In this document: in pieces, positions 59,200 through 64,000 of the stretch
Layout of the letters: the number at the start of each line of letters is the position of its first letter
Position numbering within the stretch: position 1 is the stretch's first letter
From: Kalaharituber pfeilii
Taxonomy: Eukaryota > Ascomycota > Pezizomycetes > Pezizales > Pezizaceae
Assembly (NCBI GenBank): GCA_015179045.1
Contig: WHUZ01000005.1
Coordinates: 62,001-126,000, forward strand
Length of the DNA stretch: 64,000 nucleotides
Direction: 5' to 3'
The notes under the pieces: generated by a model
The model's database searches: none
Told to the model about the DNA's origin: nothing
Seen by the model: the letters and a program-made list of their open reading frames with translations, nothing else
Position numbers and translations under genes: made by a program

Positions 59200-60766
59200 C
59201 TATATTATTTCTACCACCTTATCATCCTCGCTATCATCCTCTTCCTCTTCTTCCATCGTCCTCAACTCCCTCACCTTCAACTCCGGATCTGGGTCGCCCG
59301 GGTCCTCCTCAGCCATGAGCACCTGCACGACACGGTCCACCGCCTCCCGTACCTCGTCATCATCCACCGCCAAATGCGCCTCGCGCAGGACCGGGTATAC
59401 GCCCATCTTGCGCATGTGCTCGCGCGCAGAGCGCGTGGTGGCCAGGAGCAGCAGGGACTCGAGGTGCGTGGTTAAGATGACGGACGAAGGGTCACGGCGC
59501 TTGGTGGGAGGGAGAAATTGGAGGTCGAGAGGGAGGGAGTTGGTTTCCTATTTATTTTGGCGTGGGTGTTAGTAGGAGAATTGTGGAAAGAGACGAGCAC
59601 TGAAGGGGAAAGAGAGAGGGGTTGTTAAGGGTGGAGGCAGACTTCTTCGAAATACTCTTCGGGGCCCATGAGAGGGAGGAGGATGTAGGGTAGGAGGTTT
59701 ATTTCGTCTTCAGCGAGGAAGGAAGGGTGCGCAGAGACTTCGAAGCAGGCGTTTCTGGATAAAGTAGATGTCAGCATAAAATCCTGGGAGGAGGAAGGAA
59801 GGGGTGATGGTTTGCTATATACTTTATTGTGGAAGCGACACCCTGCCGGCGGAGGTCGCTTTCATGCTCCGTGAACACAATGAGTTTCGATATGGGGATG
59901 ACATCGTCGTAAGCTTGCCGGGTAATGAAGTATTTCCTTCCTTGAGGCGCCTACACATCCCAATCAACTTCTCATCAACAATCCCGCCCCACCTCTGAGT
60001 CGCAGGCCCAGAAAAAGAAATCTCCCCCATATGTCCACTTACCCTCGACACATCTGCAAAAAAATAACTCAAATAGTCAAAATTTGCCTCCTTATTCAAC
60101 CTCTTCCCGCTCCCTTTCACGAAACAATCCATCAGCTGGTCCATCGCACTTGTGGAACTTGACACTCCCTCTCCTTTGCCAGCTGGGCCTGTCGAGACCT
60201 TCCTCTTCAGACTCAGGATCGTAGCAGGGAAGGAATCGTGCTTGGCCATGTTGGCGAGAAGCATCGCGACGAGGTCAGCACCGGAAAAGGTGAGATCCGT
60301 AATGCGGCTCATGAGGAGCTCGACAAATTCTGGGTCGTTGACGAGGAGGGCGAGGACGGAGGGGTCGGAGGAGAGGTTAACGAGGACAGTGAGGGCATTT
60401 TTGGAGTTGTGCTGGATGGCGGGTTAGTTGAGGAAATTGGAGTCGAAATGGTAGGAGGGGAGTATTACTGGTGAAGCTCCGACAAGAGCCTTCAGGTCCT
60501 CGATTGGCTTGAGCCCTTCGGGCTTAAAGATCACAGGCTGATGGGCGCTATATCCCACCAGATTATCCAGCGCTGCATTGCCTCATCCCCTTCATTAGCT
60601 CGCCACTCCAAGCTCAATACACACCCAATTCCACGCGCTGGGGGGCAGAGCTCATGAATGTGCGATCAACAGTGGGTGGATCCAAACTGACCTACTCACC
60701 TATCTGCTTAATATGCGGTGATGGCGAGCCTAGAAAGCCCACCAGCTCCTCAAGTTGTGTCGGCAT
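59200..60766 (-). CDS. HGH1: Hgh1, armadillo-type chaperone for eEF2
   Basis: Cytosolic armadillo-repeat protein that works with TRiC/CCT and Hsp90 in folding of translation elongation factor 2. The start at 60766 gives [20 protein letters not shown], joining within an Ala codon to [20 protein letters not shown]. Then [145 protein letters not shown] and [20 protein letters not shown]. The C-terminus is strongly acidic ([18 protein letters not shown]). About 390 aa, five or more introns. The acceptor before QGRKYF is GTGTAG at about 59,956. Confidence 0.9.
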
Positions 60767-61963
60767 TGGTCAATCGACTGCTGCGACGTGGAACAATATA
60801 TACGAATAATTATTTCTGTTTTCGCGCCGTCGCTGATACGCGCTCTTTAAGCAATGATTGCGATGAGCTGAGATGGGACGAGACGGTGGGGCAGTTTGAC
60901 GTCGCTGATATCGTTGGTGGGGGCAGCACAGCGGGATCCCTGGAGTTTCAGACAGGATCTGCATGCATTGCGATGCTGCATGTGCATGTGCACCTGCGTT
61001 TGGATAAGTTGCATATCATGCTAGAACAACCGCAACCAGACTGGCGAGCTCCGCCAAGCAAAATATTCCTAATTCGAGAAAATAAAGCAAGTAAACAAGT
61101 AAAACAAACCAAAGATTAGATGGGAAGAGAAGAGGAAGAAAAGTAAAAATAAAAGTTAGCTTCTGTACTACATGGTAAAGCCGTTGGTTATGTTTCTTGA
61201 AGTTTCAATGCGGGAGGAATTGGTTCTTTTGTGCAAGCAAGTTGAGTACACGCCACCGACCCAAAATCGCAAACAGCGCCACTGCAACATAATTCTGCTG
61301 AATATAAACTTCACACTCTTATTCCACTCTCTCAGAAATACAGTAGGCTGGCAGGAATTGCGCATATTTATACACCAACTCCTCGTTGGATCTTCGTAGC
61401 CTCGTCTCCACTTATTCTTCGTTGCAATTGGTTCTTCCCAGAATGTCCGAATAGGAAATGGAAGCCACTAGTCCTATATTGGACTAGCCTTGGAAGTCAA
61501 AACGTCCTAGGGCTTACGTAGGATCGCATACTATCGATGTAGGCAGCACGGGCCGCCCTGTGGAAGTGGAACACTTACACTTACCCTCAAATCTATCCTC
61601 AGCAGATCAAACTACTCCCTCCATGCAGGGCAACTTAACAAAATAATAACAACTGATCACAATTGAAATTAATAGAAGAAACAGTGGTTACATCCTCACG
61701 TGGTTAGTCATTTACAGCCTAGTAAAGTATTCAGAGTGCGCGGAATACGTGGAAATCATCTGTGAATTCAGTCCATTAAAATTCAGGGCAAGTTTGTGTA
61801 ACAGTTATATGCTGTTGCCATTGCAAATGCAAACTCATTATCAACATGTAAACCAAACCATAGTAGCCGCAGATAATTCGATGTGGACACGCATTACCCA
61901 GAGCAGCCCTGCTAAACATTCCAGACTCATTGGCCTCATTAGAGCAAAAAGTCTTGGAGAGGG

Positions 61964-61997
<34 letters not shown>

Positions 61998-62113
61998 CAA
62001 GCCGCAATTTCTAGTTCATATTCGGAAAAAAAAACCAACGAAAGTGTGATTGTACTGTCCCTAAGATCTTGCCCGCAATGCAGTTCTGCAGGTGACGAAC
62101 TACAACCTACTTA
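60767..62113. other. Intergenic region between HGH1 and the TFIIF alpha gene
   Basis: No gene recognised. A 32-base A run occupies 61964-61995, and short frames on either side are trivial. Confidence 0.5.
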
Positions 62114-64000
62114 CTACTTAGGGCAGATTAATTTGCCCTTTTGCTTGGAGAGAGGCTTCAATAGAGCAAGGAAGGCTGTCATGTTCTCTTTACCCACCCT
62201 GCCCTTGAAGTGAGAGAGGAATTCTTTGAGCTCTTGGCCCTCTGGTTTCGAATTCAATACCGCCCGGACTTCGTCTGCGGTGATATCAACTAGAGGCAGT
62301 TAGCATCTGCCCCAGTGGATATAGATATGTATATGTTATCGGTATGGTATAACAAGCTGTGGCAAGAAGGGGGGGCCCATACTCGAAGTGCCAGTAGGCG
62401 CAGGAGTCGATCCGGGACTAGCGGCACGACTGGCAGTTGTGCTAGGCGATGCAGCTCTCGGCGTTCCCGTTATGGGTGCGCCAGACTTCGGTTTCCCATC
62501 TGCACCAGCTGCAGAAGAAGCGGGTGTCGATGAAGTTATAGTACCGGTGTTTTGAGCTGGGAATTTGAGTTTGGCTTTTTTTTGCGGCATTCTCTCCACC
62601 GGAAGTTTCCCCGCCACCACCGGCGGCCTCGTTGTCACTTCCTGTACCATCCCGGGGCCGCTTTTTACTCGCAGCAACCTGCGCTAAGTTCCCTGGTCCG
62701 ACCTTCAGTTTCACGAGCTTATTTGGAGGGGCAATTCCGGCATCGGGTGTGGGGACAGGAGTAGGAGGCTGTGGCGCTGGTGTAACTGGGGCGTTCTTAC
62801 GAAGCTTCTTCCTCCCGTTACCTGTGTCTGTTCCAGATTCTGAGAGGTATGGATCCGCAGCAGATGTGCGCTTGATCTGCTTGTGCTTTTCGGTCTTCTT
62901 TGGTGATTTAGTGAGTTTGTCATCCACCTTATTCACCTGTAAAGATGCAGCAGCTTTTTTGGCAGCCTCTTCCTCCTCCCGCTTTTTCTTCTCGGCTTCC
63001 AGCTGTTTGCGCTCCTCCTCACGTTTCTTCTCTTCGGCCTTCTTCCGTTCTTCCTCCCGTTTGAGCTCTTCAGCGGAGCTATCCTCCTCCGACTTTTCAA
63101 GATCAGATATCTGCGGTTAGCGCATGTCTCGATCACCAGAAAAGAAAATCCTACCGAGGCATAGGGGTTCTCATCGGAATCAGTTTCATATGTCAAGTTC
63201 TTCTCATGCCCTCTCAAGTATTTTATAACTTTCCTACCAGTTTTCTTCTCCAGTTGCTCCTTCCTCTTCCTCTCCCGTTCCTCTTCCTCCCAGTCACGCT
63301 CTGTCTTTTGATCGAAGACATTTGCTCCTAACTGTTCCCTCTTTATACGTTTCTCAATCTGGCGGTTTTCTTCTTCTTCACCATCCATGATTGGGGCCTC
63401 CTCATCGTCTTGGAAATTTTCATCATAATCTATTTCATCAGCATCGGCAGCCTCTTCCCTAGGCCTGTTGACGAGCCTATCGCCTTTGACAAGGTACATA
63501 GATTTTTGTGCAGCTTTGTTCTCGGCATCTTCTTTTGCCTTAGCCGCCTTTTCCTCTGCCTTCGTGACCTCCATCAACCAACGTGGCGTTTTAGACTTTT
63601 TCTTCATTGCCGCTTCTGCCTCTTCGATTGTAAGAGTTTTGAAGTTACTTCGTTGCGTAAACTTATACCACTTCTCTATAGGTATCATCCTAAAGCAATC
63701 CCCATCCATAACGAATATTGCTTGCGAGCCATCACTTAATGCACCTTCCAAATTTCCAACCCAAGTGTTCTTGTTGTCGAAATCCTCAATGTGCCATGGG
63801 AAATACTCTTCATAACGTAGCTTCTTTGCCTTTTCGTCCGTTTGGAACACCTGTTGTGTTTTCTTCTTGAACGCATTTTTCTTTTGCCTCTGCGCTCCTC
63901 CATATGGTGCTATTGCTGCCAGTGTAGCCGCCTGTTCGGCCTCTTTCGCAGCCTGAGCTTCCTCCAGTTTCTTCTGTTCCTCCGGATCCAACTTTTTCCC
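62114..64000 (-). CDS. TFIIF alpha subunit (RAP74/Tfg1), 5' end outside the window, frame broken at an A8 run
   Basis: Large subunit of the RNA polymerase II initiation factor TFIIF. The frame is open to the window edge, so the N-terminus is missing. The dimerisation domain reads LRYEEYFPWHIEDFDNKNTW, VGNLEGALSDGSQAIFVMDG, and CFRMIPIEKWYKFTQR. A long charged linker follows, with KREEERKKAEEKKREEERKQ. An intron lies near 63110-63155. The C-terminal winged helix is ITADEVRAVLNSKPEGQELK, EFLSHFKGRVGKENMTAFLA, ending KPLSKQKGKLICPK. Between ETSGGENAAKK and KAKLKFPAQNTGTITSS the reading frame shifts by one base at eight consecutive A (62576-62583). Seven A would keep the frame. This may be a sequence error, a slippage site or a true mutation. 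Confidence 0.9.

Noticed and set aside
1..64000. A clustered biosynthetic, defence or transposon-encoded multi-gene system
   Set aside because: Gene contents are unrelated housekeeping functions, and there are no backbone enzymes, transporter clusters, transposase frames or repeat-spacer arrays.

Overview
The window is nuclear DNA of a filamentous ascomycete. Genes carry short (about 45-110 nt) spliceosomal introns with GT-AG ends and CTAAC-like branch points. They are monocistronic on both strands and separated by long intergenic regions rich in homopolymer T/A/C/G tracts and microsatellites. The gene families (Csm3, Sfl1, fungal flavocytochrome b2-like, the 21 kDa complex I subunit, fungal-only proteins) point to Pezizomycotina. 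A Eurotiomycete, possibly Onygenales, is my guess from general character and not a search result. There is no bacterial-type operon, CRISPR array, rRNA or convincing tRNA.

Layout: 1-3425 no recognised gene; 3426-5636(-) flavocytochrome b2-like 2-hydroxyacid dehydrogenase with a spliced peroxisomal tail; 5637-8303 intergenic with a TA-flanked MITE; 8304-9319(+) Rab GTPase with a 6-nt exon; 10387-11566(-) xanthine/hypoxanthine phosphoribosyltransferase; 12530-14163(-) Arp6, divergent from 14436-15042(+) NC2-beta; 15717-19630(-) importin-7/8-type karyopherin; 21928-23636(-) IMP 5'-nucleotidase Isn1; 25221-26841(+) sterol methyltransferase Erg6; 27960-28493(+) fungal protein of unknown function; 29617-30521(-) complex I 21 kDa subunit, divergent from 30741-31776(+) Csm3/Swi3; 32130-33005(-) Ykt6; an AT-rich block around 34100-35000 followed by gene debris; 36239-37913(-) large unknown protein; 39352-39988(+) profilin; 41446-42083(-) Got1; 42930-43409 fragments of a possible gene; 44611-46501(+) Enp1/bystin; 46827-48591(-) F-box protein; 48592-53358 long low-complexity spacer and leader; 53359-55254(+) Sfl1-like HSF-domain factor; 55828-56558(-) DUF3245-type protein, divergent from 56800-58709(+) succinyl-CoA ligase beta; 59200-60766(-) Hgh1; 62114-64000(-) TFIIF alpha, cut by the window edge.

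Most genes are housekeeping: purine salvage (phosphoribosyltransferase and Isn1), membrane traffic (Rab, Ykt6, Got1), transcription and chromatin (Arp6, NC2-beta, TFIIF alpha, Sfl1), ribosome biogenesis and translation support (Enp1, Hgh1), mitochondrial metabolism (complex I, succinyl-CoA ligase) and ergosterol synthesis. They are not a cluster with one function. The unusual points are at the level of gene structure. They are a last intron whose splicing appears to add a peroxisomal signal, a 6-nt exon in a Rab gene, two GC-AG introns, an in-frame 66-nt intron in profilin, a one-base frame break at an A8 run in the TFIIF alpha gene, and a 290-bp MITE with 36-bp terminal inverted repeats and three internal hairpins. 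All exon joins were worked out by eye from reading frame and splice signals.
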